NCBI RefSeq assembly: GCF_001435505.1
Contig: NZ_AZDO01000053.1
Coordinates: forward strand, 1 to 33,789
Direction of reading: 5' to 3'
DNA from: Companilactobacillus futsaii JCM 17355
GTDB lineage: Bacteria > Bacillota > Bacilli > Lactobacillales > Lactobacillaceae
DNA length: 33,789 nucleotides
Of this stretch, positions 22,114 to 30,710 are shown in pieces (within the stretch, counting starts at the first letter, position 1; each line of letters starts with the position of its first letter). The notes beneath the pieces were generated by a model. It saw only the letters and a program-made list of their open reading frames with translations. It was not told where the DNA came from and did not search any database. Position numbers and translations under genes: made by a program.

Positions 22114-23073
22114 ATGTCACGTAATTTGAAGAAAATTGCTATCATGATTGCGACTGTCCTTTTGATTGTTGGATCATTGCCATTCATGAGTTTAACCACT
22201 CAAGCTGCTACAGCTGGTAATGATAAGATTACTATCGGAACAATCAAAAATACTGCCGCAATGCCTGCTGTCATGGCTAAGGATGCTACTGATTTTAGTC
22301 GTAACAATATCAATGTTGATGTGAAGTCATTTGATTCTAACAAGGAATTAAACGATGCTATCGCTAACGGTGATGTTAATGTTGCCGCAACTGATTTAGT
22401 TAGCTATGCATCCCTTGCTAAGAAGAATTCTACTTGGAAAATTGTTGGTACTTTGCCTGGTTACTACGGTTTAGTTGCTAACAAGAAGTATAAGAAGGTT
22501 AAGAATCTTAAAGGCAAGACGATTGCTATCGACAAGAAGTCTGGTTCAAAACAATATCTCAAGAGTATTTTGAAGAAAAACAAAGTTAAGTACTCAAGTG
22601 TTAAGGTTAAGCAAATCGACGCTGACAGTACTCGTGTTGATTCTTTGAAGTCTGGCGATATTGACGCTGCCGTTTTGGAAGATCCTTCTATCAGCAATGC
22701 CAAGGGTAATGGTGCTAAAGTCTTGAACCGTCAAAAGACTGGTAAAGATAATGGTCAAATTTTGATTGCTAACAAGGACTTTACTAAGAAGAATGCTTCT
22801 TCAACACAAATTTTAGTTAGTGTTCTTAATGATGAAATTAAGAAGATCAATAAAATGGGGGGCTATGGTTCTGCTCAAGCTGCTTTGAGAGACTTTGGTA
22901 TTAGTGATAAAGGTGCTAAGTATATTACTGATATGAACATCACCTTTAAGAAGGTTCATAAAGTTAAGAAATCTAACTTCAAGAAGGCTTTCAAGTATGC
23001 TAAGTCACAAAAGCTCTTTAAAGGTAAGATCAGTTACAAGAAATACACTTTGAAAGTTAAGGGTGTTAAATAG
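22114..23073 (+). CDS. Orphan secreted substrate-binding protein (NMT1/SsuA-like)
   Basis: A 319-aa periplasmic-binding-type II protein: signal peptide MSRNLKKIAIMIATVLLIVG with cleavage after TQAA, then ITIGTIKNTAAMPAVMA, VKSFDSNKELNDAIANGDVNVAATDL, YYGLVANKKYKKVKNLKGKTIAID, and RVDSLKSGDIDAAVLEDPSISNA. These are the hallmarks of the NMT1/TauA/SsuA group (sulfonate, nitrate or thiamine-precursor binding). There is no lipobox cysteine, so it is secreted rather than lipid-anchored. No ABC permease or ATPase lies nearby. The C-terminal 45 residues are very basic, perhaps for wall binding. Start: ATG 22114 behind AAGGGAG. The ligand is unknown. Confidence 0.7.
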   Translation: MSRNLKKIAIMIATVLLIVGSLPFMSLTTQAATAGNDKITIGTIKNTAAMPAVMAKDATDFSRNNINVDVKSFDSNKELNDAIANGDVNVAATDLVSYASLAKKNSTWKIVGTLPGYYGLVANKKYKKVKNLKGKTIAIDKKSGSKQYLKSILKKNKVKYSSVKVKQIDADSTRVDSLKSGDIDAAVLEDPSISNAKGNGAKVLNRQKTGKDNGQILIANKDFTKKNASSTQILVSVLNDEIKKINKMGGYGSAQAALRDFGISDKGAKYITDMNITFKKVHKVKKSNFKKAFKYAKSQKLFKGKISYKKYTLKVKGVK

Positions 23074-23080
23074 TTAATTA

Positions 23081-23113
23081 AGAAGATTAGGTCAATGAGA
23101 TCTAGTCTTTTTT
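23081..23113 (+). terminator. Terminator of the SBP gene
   Basis: AAGATTAG pairs with CTAGTCTT around a 10-11-nt loop and is followed by TTTTTT. Confidence 0.75.
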
Positions 23114-23198
23114 GCTGTCTTCAAATTTCTACCCCAATGAATTATAATTTTGAGAGAAGTTATCTTTACGAGGGTGGTATTTTGTTATCAGAAATTTA

Positions 23199-24539
23199 GT
23201 GAACAGCTTATATTTGAAACTTAAGCGTAACAAGTGGTCACTGATAATTCTCGGGGCCATTTTTATTTTTGTATTAATTTTGAATTTAAAAACCTTGTAC
23301 ATCGCTGACGATTACGTCTATCACTTTTTTTATCAGACGTCATCGCCAACGGAGATTGCTCATCAACAAAAAATTTCTACGTTATTGATACCAGCTTCGA
23401 TGTGGAATCATTATTTTCTTTGGAATGGTCGTTTCGTGGCGCATTCGATCGTGCAATACTTCATGCAATTTGATACGAAGGTTCCCTTTGATATTTGTAA
23501 CAGTTTGATTTTTGTAGTCTTAATTATGATGATGAACAGGTTTGCTAGTAAATTATCTAATAATAAAACTCAAGCTTTTGTTTTGCCGCTGATTTTTGTC
23601 TTTGCTTGGTTTTATCTGCCATTCTTCGGGCAATCAGTTCTTTGGGTCTCCGGAGCGGGTAATTACTTGTGGATGAGTATTATTTATCTAGGTTTTATCA
23701 TGTACAATTTAAAAAGTCGGGAGCTTAGTTTACATTCATTTATTGGTGCGGCAATTATTGGTTTTTTAGCTGGAGCCAGTAATGAGAATTCTGGACCGGC
23801 CGCAATTTTGATTGTCTTGTTGTTCATGATCAAACGTTTTATAGAGACTCGAAAAATCAGTCTAGTAACTTTAGTTAGCGTCTTTTTTGGCGGAATAGGT
23901 TTCTTGATCATGGTCTTATCCCCAGGCTCGCAAAAACGGGGCATGATGAGTCGGACTTGGCCAGTTATCCACAAGAATCTCGAAAACATTTATAATTTAA
24001 CTTTTGATAATTTGAAATGGCTCTATTTGTTGGTGATTGTTTTGACAATTGCTGGAATAGTGTTGAAGAGGTTATCAATGGATAGTGGTTGGTCGATAGT
24101 CTTCTTCATGATTGGACATTTTGCAGCCATTTATGCGATGGCACTGTCTCCAGAAGCTCCCCAGAGAACTTTCTTTGGTGGAATCATCTTCTTAGGAATT
24201 GCTTTATTTATTCCTGTTTATGCGTTATTCAGTGACGTTAAATTAGTTTTACCAATTTTATCGGTTCTGGCAGTAGTCCTGTTTGTCAGAAGTTATGTAC
24301 CAGCTTATCAAGATATCAATCAGAGTTATCAAGTAAATAAAATGCAGTACCAAAAGATTCTTACTGCCAAAAAATCTGGTAAGGATAGTGCTCATGTACC
24401 GATTTTGCCAGTTGCGAAGAGTACTTACAATGCGACTTATCAAACATTTACTTTAGATGAGCCTTCAGATCAATTGATGAATCTTTGGGTGGCTAAGTAC
24501 TTTGATATCGGTAAGGTCTATGGTTATCATCTCAAGTAA
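23199..24539 (+). CDS. DUF6056/GT-C-like membrane protein, unusual start
   Basis: A 446-aa protein with about ten membrane segments. It carries an N-terminal ADDYVYHFFY, a WNGRFVAHS motif (about 71-79), SVLWVSGAGNYLW (about 148-160) and a GASNENSGP motif (about 192-200). The DDY, NGR, W-x-S/A-G-x-x-NY and NE order is shared with the paralogues at 27479 and 29073 and matches the DUF6056 type, probably GT-C-fold glycosyltransferases acting on lipid-linked donors at the outer membrane face. The GTG at 23199 lacks a close SD: AGGGTGG (23171-23177) instead fits TTG 23182, which opens a 5-codon frame ending TAG that overlaps the GTG. A one-base deletion or coupled reinitiation would explain this. 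Confidence 0.65.
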   Translation: MNSLYLKLKRNKWSLIILGAIFIFVLILNLKTLYIADDYVYHFFYQTSSPTEIAHQQKISTLLIPASMWNHYFLWNGRFVAHSIVQYFMQFDTKVPFDICNSLIFVVLIMMMNRFASKLSNNKTQAFVLPLIFVFAWFYLPFFGQSVLWVSGAGNYLWMSIIYLGFIMYNLKSRELSLHSFIGAAIIGFLAGASNENSGPAAILIVLLFMIKRFIETRKISLVTLVSVFFGGIGFLIMVLSPGSQKRGMMSRTWPVIHKNLENIYNLTFDNLKWLYLLVIVLTIAGIVLKRLSMDSGWSIVFFMIGHFAAIYAMALSPEAPQRTFFGGIIFLGIALFIPVYALFSDVKLVLPILSVLAVVLFVRSYVPAYQDINQSYQVNKMQYQKILTAKKSGKDSAHVPILPVAKSTYNATYQTFTLDEPSDQLMNLWVAKYFDIGKVYGYHLK

Positions 24540-24540
24540 A

Positions 24541-24569
24541 AAAAGCCTATCTAAATTAGATAGGTTTTT
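24541..24569. terminator. Bidirectional terminator between convergent genes
   Basis: AAAAGCCTATCTA and TAGATAGGTTTTT-type arms pair around AAAT, with A- and T-runs on either side. The stop codon of the minus-strand gene (24556) lies inside the stem. Confidence 0.85.
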
Positions 24570-26274
24570 CTTCATTTTTAGGTTTTAATTTGAGTAATAG
24601 TGGTTTGAGTTTGTTTCTGAATGGATAAGCAATCATGATTAATATCATTATGATTAACGAAATAGCAGAGAAATGACGGGCAGATTTTTGAATCTTAGTT
24701 TCGTAATAATCGACCACGACTTTTCCTTTGCCATTGATAGTGATTTTAGCTAGGTTGTTGTGTTGCTTGTCCATGGTTAATTTAGAAACTTGTCCGATGG
24801 AATCCTTTGACTGGAAGCCGTAATAGCCGATAATTGGTAGGTTGACTTCAGTGTCTTTGGCATTTTTGAAATTAAAAGTTAATTTAGTGCCAGTTTGTTT
24901 GAAATCAGTAATCTTAGCTTTTCCAGAGGTAATCTTGGGTTGGTGCTTAGTGCGTTCTAAGGTGTTGATATTAGTCCCCACAGGCAAGTATTCTTGACCG
25001 CCACCAATACTGTAGGGTGACATCTTATTGTACTCTGAGTAAGGAATTAGGGCAGCTGAGTAGCTTTGAATGAGACGATAGCTGGCAGAAATTGATAGTA
25101 ATAAGACAAAGGCAATCAATAGTCCCTTGATAGTGTTAACTTTGAAGATATTTAGTGGATCACTCGCAACAAAAATTGCCAAAAGAAGCGTAGTTATCAT
25201 ATCAAAGCGCCAAGTGTATTGGATCATCTTGAAAGGTGTTTTGTTTAACAAAATCCAAGGAAAGACTGAAGTTGAAAAAATAAAAATTGCCACACCGATA
25301 ATTGAAAAATGTCTGATAGCTTTGTTTTGAATCTTGTGAGCTGAAACGATAATGATTACTGAAGCTATTAACAAAATCAGACCGATATTAGGCTTGTCGA
25401 TGATATTACTTAAACTCCAATTGAAACTGTCTTGCAGACTGCTGGAGCCTTTGACTAAGATACTCTTAGTTTTTGTTAGCTGGAAAGTCGTGTGTTTGAG
25501 TTGTTCTAGCATTGGTAAGAAATAACCGATACTCAATAATCCCGAACAAATTGCCGCCCAAAGTAATGATAACAAGCGTTTGGGGTGAAGTTTTAACTCG
25601 GGTATTTGGCAAAGAGCAACGATAACGATTAAAATAGCGACTAAGACTGGTGAAAGAGCGTGAGAGTAAATAATTCCTGTCATCCCAAATGTCAAAAAGA
25701 GCCAGTTTCGTTTGCGTTCGCCATAGAAAATTTCGTAAATTCCTAGCATGGCAATCGGTAGGAATAAGAATGCGCCAACTTCACCGAGATCGTGGCGAAA
25801 CAATAGATCGTGTAGGCGATAACTGGAAAGTGTGTAGACGAAACTAAAAACTAAACTATTCCAGTATTTTCTTTGAACTTTGTAGAAACACAAGAATGAT
25901 ACGCCGAAAGTTAAGAAGTTTAAAATGACATAATAACGGGCGATTGCTTGAGCAGTGGAATATCCTAATAGTTTCATTAAAGCAACTGGATAGAGTAAAA
26001 AGTCCGAGTAGAAGATATTTGAGATATATCCGAATCCATCCATGAAAGACATGTTGATTACTGGGAAATAATCGTGTCTAAGAATCGACTGATACAGTCC
26101 TTCAATTCGCATCATATGGAATCGATTATCACTAGGTCCCAAGAACGACCAGATGGAATTATGATAAAATTCAGTTTGATAGATAGAGAAAATACTAGCA
26201 ATGGCAAAAATACCTAAAGTAATGATAGTAATAATGGTTATTTTAAAATATTTATTCTTTAAGATGGATCGCAT
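24556..26274 (-). CDS. YfhO/GT-C-like large membrane protein
   Basis: A 572-aa protein with about 12 membrane segments and a C-terminal extracytoplasmic domain (about 430-545) before a last membrane helix and a basic tail. The first outside loop has SDNRFHMMRIEGLYQSILRHDYFP and NMSFMDGFGYISNIFYSD, then HDLLFRHDLGEVGAF: these fit the YfhO-like or 6-pyruvoyl-tetrahydropterin-synthase-related GT-C membrane family, thought to glycosylate wall polymers. It starts with ATG at 26274 behind GGAAAGG; TATAAT lies about 40 bp upstream. The exact sugar and acceptor cannot be told from sequence. Confidence 0.65.
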   Translation of the reverse strand: MRSILKNKYFKITIITIITLGIFAIASIFSIYQTEFYHNSIWSFLGPSDNRFHMMRIEGLYQSILRHDYFPVINMSFMDGFGYISNIFYSDFLLYPVALMKLLGYSTAQAIARYYVILNFLTFGVSFLCFYKVQRKYWNSLVFSFVYTLSSYRLHDLLFRHDLGEVGAFLFLPIAMLGIYEIFYGERKRNWLFLTFGMTGIIYSHALSPVLVAILIVIVALCQIPELKLHPKRLLSLLWAAICSGLLSIGYFLPMLEQLKHTTFQLTKTKSILVKGSSSLQDSFNWSLSNIIDKPNIGLILLIASVIIIVSAHKIQNKAIRHFSIIGVAIFIFSTSVFPWILLNKTPFKMIQYTWRFDMITTLLLAIFVASDPLNIFKVNTIKGLLIAFVLLLSISASYRLIQSYSAALIPYSEYNKMSPYSIGGGQEYLPVGTNINTLERTKHQPKITSGKAKITDFKQTGTKLTFNFKNAKDTEVNLPIIGYYGFQSKDSIGQVSKLTMDKQHNNLAKITINGKGKVVVDYYETKIQKSARHFSAISLIIMILIMIAYPFRNKLKPLLLKLKPKNEEKPI

Positions 26275-26390
26275 GTTTAAACCTTTCCGAATGTTATTAA
26301 GTTAATTATACTAAGGATTGTTATTTTAATGATATAAGAAAACATAAATAAAAATACAAATTGTCAATTTTTGCTGAAGGGGGAAAGAGA

Positions 26391-27410
26391 GTGAAAGGAA
26401 AAAGAATCGTCTATATAGACTTCATTCGTGTTTTAGCAATGTTTCTGGTTGTTTTGGCTCATGCTTGTGTATCTAGATTAGGACACGGTGTTGGCTCGAT
26501 TGATTGGAATATTGCCCATTCGTTAGTAATTATCACAGAAGTAGCAGTACCGTTATTCTTTATGATCAGCGGTTCGACGATATTGAACAGTCCCAAGACT
26601 CGAAGTATTAGTTATTTATTTAAGCATCGTTTACCAAAAATATTAGTGCCATTTATAATTTGGTCGATTATTACAGCTTATTTTGCCCGACAACTTGATG
26701 GGACTTATACTTATCACAGTTTCATGCAATCAGTTTTGTCGATGTATCATCAACCGGTGATTATTGCTTATTGGTTTATTTATCCGCTAATCTCTTTATA
26801 CTTACTGTCACCATTATTAAAAGCTATGGTCGATAGTTTGAGCAGTACCGGATTAAATTATTTGCTGATTTTGTGGTTTGTCTTCATGATGATTATTCCC
26901 GCAGTTATTCCTGTTTTACCCTCTGACATCAGAGTTTATTTTAAAGCTTATAGTATGAGTAAAATTGTTTTTTCAAGTTATCTAGGGTACTTCTTACTAG
27001 GTTACAAACTCTCGCAAGAAAAACATCGTAAAACTAATTGGCTCATAGGAATTTTAATGATATTGATTTTGTTTACGATAAATATTGAAATTGGACTGAT
27101 TGATAATCGTAGTCTTTGGAAGATTCTGAATATTTTCTCCATCGGTTCAGTGCCGTTCATTGCAGGTTTGATATTTGTCGTCTTACGTTCATTTGAAAAT
27201 AAATATCATCATTGGTTCAGTAAATTGATTGAGATTCTTGCGCCATTGACGTACGGAGTGTATTTAATTCACGGCTTAGTGATCAATTTAATTGAGCAGT
27301 GGTTTGGGTCTAACGCCTACTTTACTAATTTCTTGTTGGTATCGTTGATTTCTCTAGTTGTGATATTTATCTTGAGTAAAATTCCCTTGATTAGAAAAAT
27401 ATTATTGTAA
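26391..27410 (+). CDS. Acyltransferase-3 family membrane protein
   Basis: A 339-aa integral membrane protein of the acyltransferase-3 (OafA/WecH-like) family with about ten membrane segments. The family's catalytic-region pattern is visible at the N-terminus: YIDFIRVLAMFLVVLAHACV with the conserved Arg and His, and then VAVPLFFMISGS. The C-terminal APLTYGVYLIHGLV segment is also typical. These enzymes usually O-acetylate surface polysaccharides. GTG at 26391 with AAGGGGG 8 nt upstream is the best start. It is transcribed alone between two groups of membrane glycosyltransferase-like genes, which fits a role in modifying the same glycopolymer. Confidence 0.8.
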   Translation: MKGKRIVYIDFIRVLAMFLVVLAHACVSRLGHGVGSIDWNIAHSLVIITEVAVPLFFMISGSTILNSPKTRSISYLFKHRLPKILVPFIIWSIITAYFARQLDGTYTYHSFMQSVLSMYHQPVIIAYWFIYPLISLYLLSPLLKAMVDSLSSTGLNYLLILWFVFMMIIPAVIPVLPSDIRVYFKAYSMSKIVFSSYLGYFLLGYKLSQEKHRKTNWLIGILMILILFTINIEIGLIDNRSLWKILNIFSIGSVPFIAGLIFVVLRSFENKYHHWFSKLIEILAPLTYGVYLIHGLVINLIEQWFGSNAYFTNFLLVSLISLVVIFILSKIPLIRKILL

Positions 27411-27438
27411 AACGCTTATATTCGGAATAGGCGTTTTT
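27409..27438 (+). terminator. Terminator of the acyltransferase gene
   Basis: AAAACGCTTAT pairs with ATAGGCGTTTT around TTCGGA, followed by T. It overlaps the stop codon. Confidence 0.8.
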
Positions 27439-27442
27439 GTTG

Positions 27443-27471
27443 TTTCGTGAATTATAAGGTTGTTTTATACT
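27443..27471 (+). promoter_or_regulatory. Leaderless-type promoter, first paralogue
   Basis: TTTCGT (27443-27448) and TATACT (27466-27471) are 17 bp apart. The ATG follows the -10 by only 7 bases, where transcription should begin, and no SD is present. The same layout occurs at 29037-29065. Confidence 0.65.
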
Positions 27472-27478
27472 TGTAACT

Positions 27479-28906
27479 ATGTTGAAGAAAATAGGGGAAT
27501 TTTTTAGAGGAAAGTTTTTTGCACCAATCATGTTTTTAGTGTCATTTTTGTATTTTGGATTATTTCGAGTTCTGATGATTCCTTCTGGAGATGATTATTT
27601 CTGGGGTGGAGAACAGGGAGCTTACTTGATTCGTCATATGTTTTACGGACCACAGGCTATTTATGGAGGAAGTAGTAACGGTCGTTATTTTGGGAATACT
27701 TTGGAAATTTTCACAATGCATAGTTTGCCACTGGCAGCTTTGAGTTATGGAGTATTTTGGACATTGTTATTGTGGGCAATGTGGAGATTAGCTGGCAAAA
27801 GTATTACCGCCTTGTTATTGTCATTGGCATTTGCCTTTACTTTACAAGGAGCTTTTATCAACAACGTCTTAGCGTGGAATGCTGGTTTTGTCAATTATGT
27901 GCCACCGATGGCCTTAGTGTTGAGCTATTTGGTTATCGTCGATTACGGTCAAAAAAGGGTCTTACCGTGGATGTTTGCTTTATTGACCTTAGTCCTAGGT
28001 TATTCAGCGGGATTGTTCACTGAAGCATTGACATTAGGACAGATTTGTCTAGCTGTTCTAGTGATTTTGTACTTCCGCAAGCAAACTAAGCTGTACCACA
28101 TCACTTATTTATTAGGAACAATCGTTTCAGCAATCGTCATGTTCTCTCATCCCGGTTATCGTGGAAAGAGTACTTATCGTGGGACCACTTTTGATCTGAA
28201 AGTTATTTGGAGTTGGTTCTCCAATGTGACGCATTTTTGGTTGATTACTTTTAATATCATCTTGTTAGCAGCAATTTTGTTAGCAATTTTGACTTTAGTT
28301 TTGAAATCAGATTTCTCAAGGATTAAAAAAATCAGTATGTCAATCATTTCAGCCGCATTCTTGTTCTACTATGCAATTGCCAATGCCGTTTTAAGTACGA
28401 TTCCAAAGAACGACATGTATGGCTACAATTCAATCAGCTTGCCAATTTCGGTGACCGATACGATAGTCAGCTTGTTATTAGTAGTCTTTATCGGTTATTG
28501 TATCTTTACTTTTTATAAAACTGATGCCAAAATGTGGCTCTATTACTTGATGACAGGGATTATCGCTGGTCAATTGTTATTCGTATCAGCACCGGTTAAC
28601 TGTCGGGGCTACTTTTTGACATATATCTTCATGTATTTGATCGCAATGCGCTTCGTAATTGATGCTTTCTCAAAGGTCAAATTGATCAACTGGGCGATTG
28701 TTATTGCTGTAATTGTGATGGGAGCAAGTTATCAATCAATGCTATATCAAAACCGCCAAGTCAATTTAGAACGAGTATCTGATCCACAATTTTACAATGG
28801 AAAAGCCGAGTTGACTAAGCACGTTCCATACCGCCAATTTGTCTGGTCAAATGATTTATTGAATCAACAAAATCCAACTTATTGGAAGAACTATTTAGGA
28901 AAGTAG
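27479..28906 (+). CDS. DUF6056/GT-C-like membrane protein, paralogue 1
   Basis: A 475-aa protein with about ten membrane segments. Near the N-terminus are MIPSGDDYFWGG (about 32-43) and GGSSNGRYFGNT, followed by WNAGFVNYVPP and GLFTEALTLGQ, the motif order also seen at 23199 and 29073. The C-terminal outside loop holds NLERVSDPQFYNGKAELTKHVPYRQF. It is a tandem duplicate of the 29073 gene: most motifs and long stretches are shared. It probably transfers sugars to a wall or surface polymer from a lipid-linked donor; no catalytic proof. The ATG is 7 bases after a -10 box and has no SD, so translation is probably from a leaderless mRNA. Confidence 0.7.
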   Translation: MLKKIGEFFRGKFFAPIMFLVSFLYFGLFRVLMIPSGDDYFWGGEQGAYLIRHMFYGPQAIYGGSSNGRYFGNTLEIFTMHSLPLAALSYGVFWTLLLWAMWRLAGKSITALLLSLAFAFTLQGAFINNVLAWNAGFVNYVPPMALVLSYLVIVDYGQKRVLPWMFALLTLVLGYSAGLFTEALTLGQICLAVLVILYFRKQTKLYHITYLLGTIVSAIVMFSHPGYRGKSTYRGTTFDLKVIWSWFSNVTHFWLITFNIILLAAILLAILTLVLKSDFSRIKKISMSIISAAFLFYYAIANAVLSTIPKNDMYGYNSISLPISVTDTIVSLLLVVFIGYCIFTFYKTDAKMWLYYLMTGIIAGQLLFVSAPVNCRGYFLTYIFMYLIAMRFVIDAFSKVKLINWAIVIAVIVMGASYQSMLYQNRQVNLERVSDPQFYNGKAELTKHVPYRQFVWSNDLLNQQNPTYWKNYLGK

Positions 28907-28923
28907 TTTATTGAAATAAAAAT

Positions 28924-29015
28924 TAGAATCACTATCTAGTCCGGAATAGCAAAGAAAATTGGCTCAGTCGTGCCCACTACGTTCCAGCCAAGCTTTCTTT
29001 GCTATGGAGGACGGC
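28924..29015. repeat. Intergenic palindromic element, copy 2 (full form)
   Basis: A 92-bp hairpin element with arms GTCC.GGAATAGCAAAGAAAA.TTGGCT and AGCCAA.TTTCTTTGCTAT.GGAGGAC. It shares the outer about 35 bases on each side with 143-219. It lies between the two tandem paralogues, upstream of the second promoter. Both copies are intergenic and in unrelated contexts, as expected of a small non-coding repeat. Confidence 0.75.
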
Positions 29016-29036
29016 ATTATTTTCACCAAATTTTTA

Positions 29037-29065
29037 TTTCACGATTTCTAAGCTTGTTTTATACT
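29037..29065 (+). promoter_or_regulatory. Leaderless-type promoter, second paralogue
   Basis: TTTCAC (29037-29042), a 17-bp spacer and TATACT (29060-29065), then 7 bases to the ATG with no SD. From -35 to ATG it closely resembles 27443-27481, so the promoter was duplicated with the gene. Confidence 0.65.
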
Positions 29066-29072
29066 AGTAATT

Positions 29073-30551
29073 ATGTGGAATAAAATAAAATCGGTTTCTA
29101 AGGAAAAATTATTTGTACCATTAGTTTTTTTGGTATCTTTTATCTATTTTGCTGCCTTTCGCTATTTTATGATTCCTGCCGGGGATGATTATTTTTGGGG
29201 AGGAGCACAGGGGAAATATTTGCTTCTACATGGTTTTTACGGACCACAAGCTACTTATGGAGGAAGTAGTAACGGTCGATTTTTGGGTAATACCATGGAG
29301 ATTTTGTCGATGCACAGTATCACGGTTGCCACGATTAGTTATGGGGTATTTTTCACACTCTTGTTATGGGCAATGTGGCGACTAGCTGGCAAAAGTATTT
29401 CTTCGTTACTGCTGTCGTTAGCGTTCATCTTTACTTTACAAGGGGCGTTTATCAATAATGTCCTTGCTTGGAACGCGGGTTTCGTCAATTACGTGCCACC
29501 GATAGCTTTGATTCTGACTTATCTAGTGATTGTTGAGTATGGTCAGAAAAAAGACTTACATTGGTCTTTTGCATTATTGACGCTATTTATTGGATCAGTT
29601 GCTGGATTATTTACGGAAACTTTAAATTTAGGACAAATTTGTTTAGCTATTTTAATAATGTTATATTTCCGCAAGAAAACTAAGTTATATCACGTAACTT
29701 ATTTTATTGGGACTTTAATTTCGGCTGCGGTAATGTTCTTGCATCCTAGTTATCACGAAAAGAGCACATATCGTTTGACGACCTTTGATTCTGCTGAAAT
29801 TTGGCGTCTGTACAAGATAATGACTCACTATTGGCTGATCAGTTTTAATCTCATATTGTTAGTAGCTATTTTGTTAGCGATTATCACGTTGACATTGAAA
29901 TCTGATTTCTCGAAATTTCAGAAGATGTTAATAGCGGGAATTTCTGCAGTATTCTTGCTTTATTACGCTGCCATAACGGTCTATTTTAGAAAGTATCCTA
30001 AGGACAACATGTTCAGTTTCAATTCAGCTGTTTTTCCAAATAAAGTGGCAGTAATAGATTCAGTTATGAGTTTGTTGTTGATAGTCTTTATCGGTTATTG
30101 TATTTTTCTATTTTATAAGACTGATGCCAAGATGTGGTTGTACTTCTTGATGACTGGTATCGTCTCAGGTCAGTTGCTGTTCGTCGCTTCACCGGTCAAC
30201 AGTCGGGGCTATTTTGCGGCATATGTCTTCATGTATTTGATTGCAACAAGATTCGTGATTGATGCCTTTAGCAAAATTAAAATCGTTAATTGGGTCTTGT
30301 TAGTTGCAGTTATTTTCATGAGTGTCAGTTTTCAATCGATGATTCAAAAAGACTATCAAGTCAACTTAGAACGTGTCTCCAATTCACAATTTTATAATGG
30401 TAAAACCGGTTTAACTAAGCACGTACCTTACCGTCAATTCGTGGGAACTAATGACTTGTTGAATCAACAGAATACGACTTATTGGAAGCATTATGTTGAA
30501 GAAGGTAATTATCATTTGCCAATCAAACAAATAATCGATGTACTTAAATAG
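29073..30551 (+). CDS. DUF6056/GT-C-like membrane protein, paralogue 2
   Basis: A 492-aa, about ten-helix membrane protein closely related to the 27479 gene. Shared motifs are MIPAGDDYFWGG, GGSSNGRFLGNT, WNAGFVNYVPP, GLFTETLNLGQ, the FIGYCIFLFYKTDAKMWLY helix, and the LTKHVPYRQFVGTNDLLNQQ C-terminal loop. It is 17 residues longer, with the extra tail YHLPIKQIIDVLK. The strongest divergence is in the outside loop after helix 7 (YFRKYPKDNMFSFNSAVFP versus a shorter loop in paralogue 1), which could alter acceptor choice. Like its twin it has no SD and a -10 box 7 bases before the ATG. Confidence 0.7.
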   Translation: MWNKIKSVSKEKLFVPLVFLVSFIYFAAFRYFMIPAGDDYFWGGAQGKYLLLHGFYGPQATYGGSSNGRFLGNTMEILSMHSITVATISYGVFFTLLLWAMWRLAGKSISSLLLSLAFIFTLQGAFINNVLAWNAGFVNYVPPIALILTYLVIVEYGQKKDLHWSFALLTLFIGSVAGLFTETLNLGQICLAILIMLYFRKKTKLYHVTYFIGTLISAAVMFLHPSYHEKSTYRLTTFDSAEIWRLYKIMTHYWLISFNLILLVAILLAIITLTLKSDFSKFQKMLIAGISAVFLLYYAAITVYFRKYPKDNMFSFNSAVFPNKVAVIDSVMSLLLIVFIGYCIFLFYKTDAKMWLYFLMTGIVSGQLLFVASPVNSRGYFAAYVFMYLIATRFVIDAFSKIKIVNWVLLVAVIFMSVSFQSMIQKDYQVNLERVSNSQFYNGKTGLTKHVPYRQFVGTNDLLNQQNTTYWKHYVEEGNYHLPIKQIIDVLK

Positions 30552-30553
30552 CA

Positions 30554-30607
30554 AAGGGTATTATTGGAATCGTGGTATATTATCACATCTCCAGTAATAC
30601 CTTTTTT
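30554..30607 (+). terminator. Terminator of the second paralogue
   Basis: AAGGGTATTATTGGA pairs with TCCAGTAATACCTTT with one mismatch around a loop of about 20 nt, followed by T residues. TATAAT at 30670-30675 is a likely -10 for the next gene. Confidence 0.8.
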
Positions 30608-30710
30608 GATTAGAATGTGGACGACGACATATTTCACAATAACCATCCCAACAAATCATCCATTTAATGTATAATAAAAGCAGTATTAACTTAAAAGGTG
30701 GTAATTTGCA

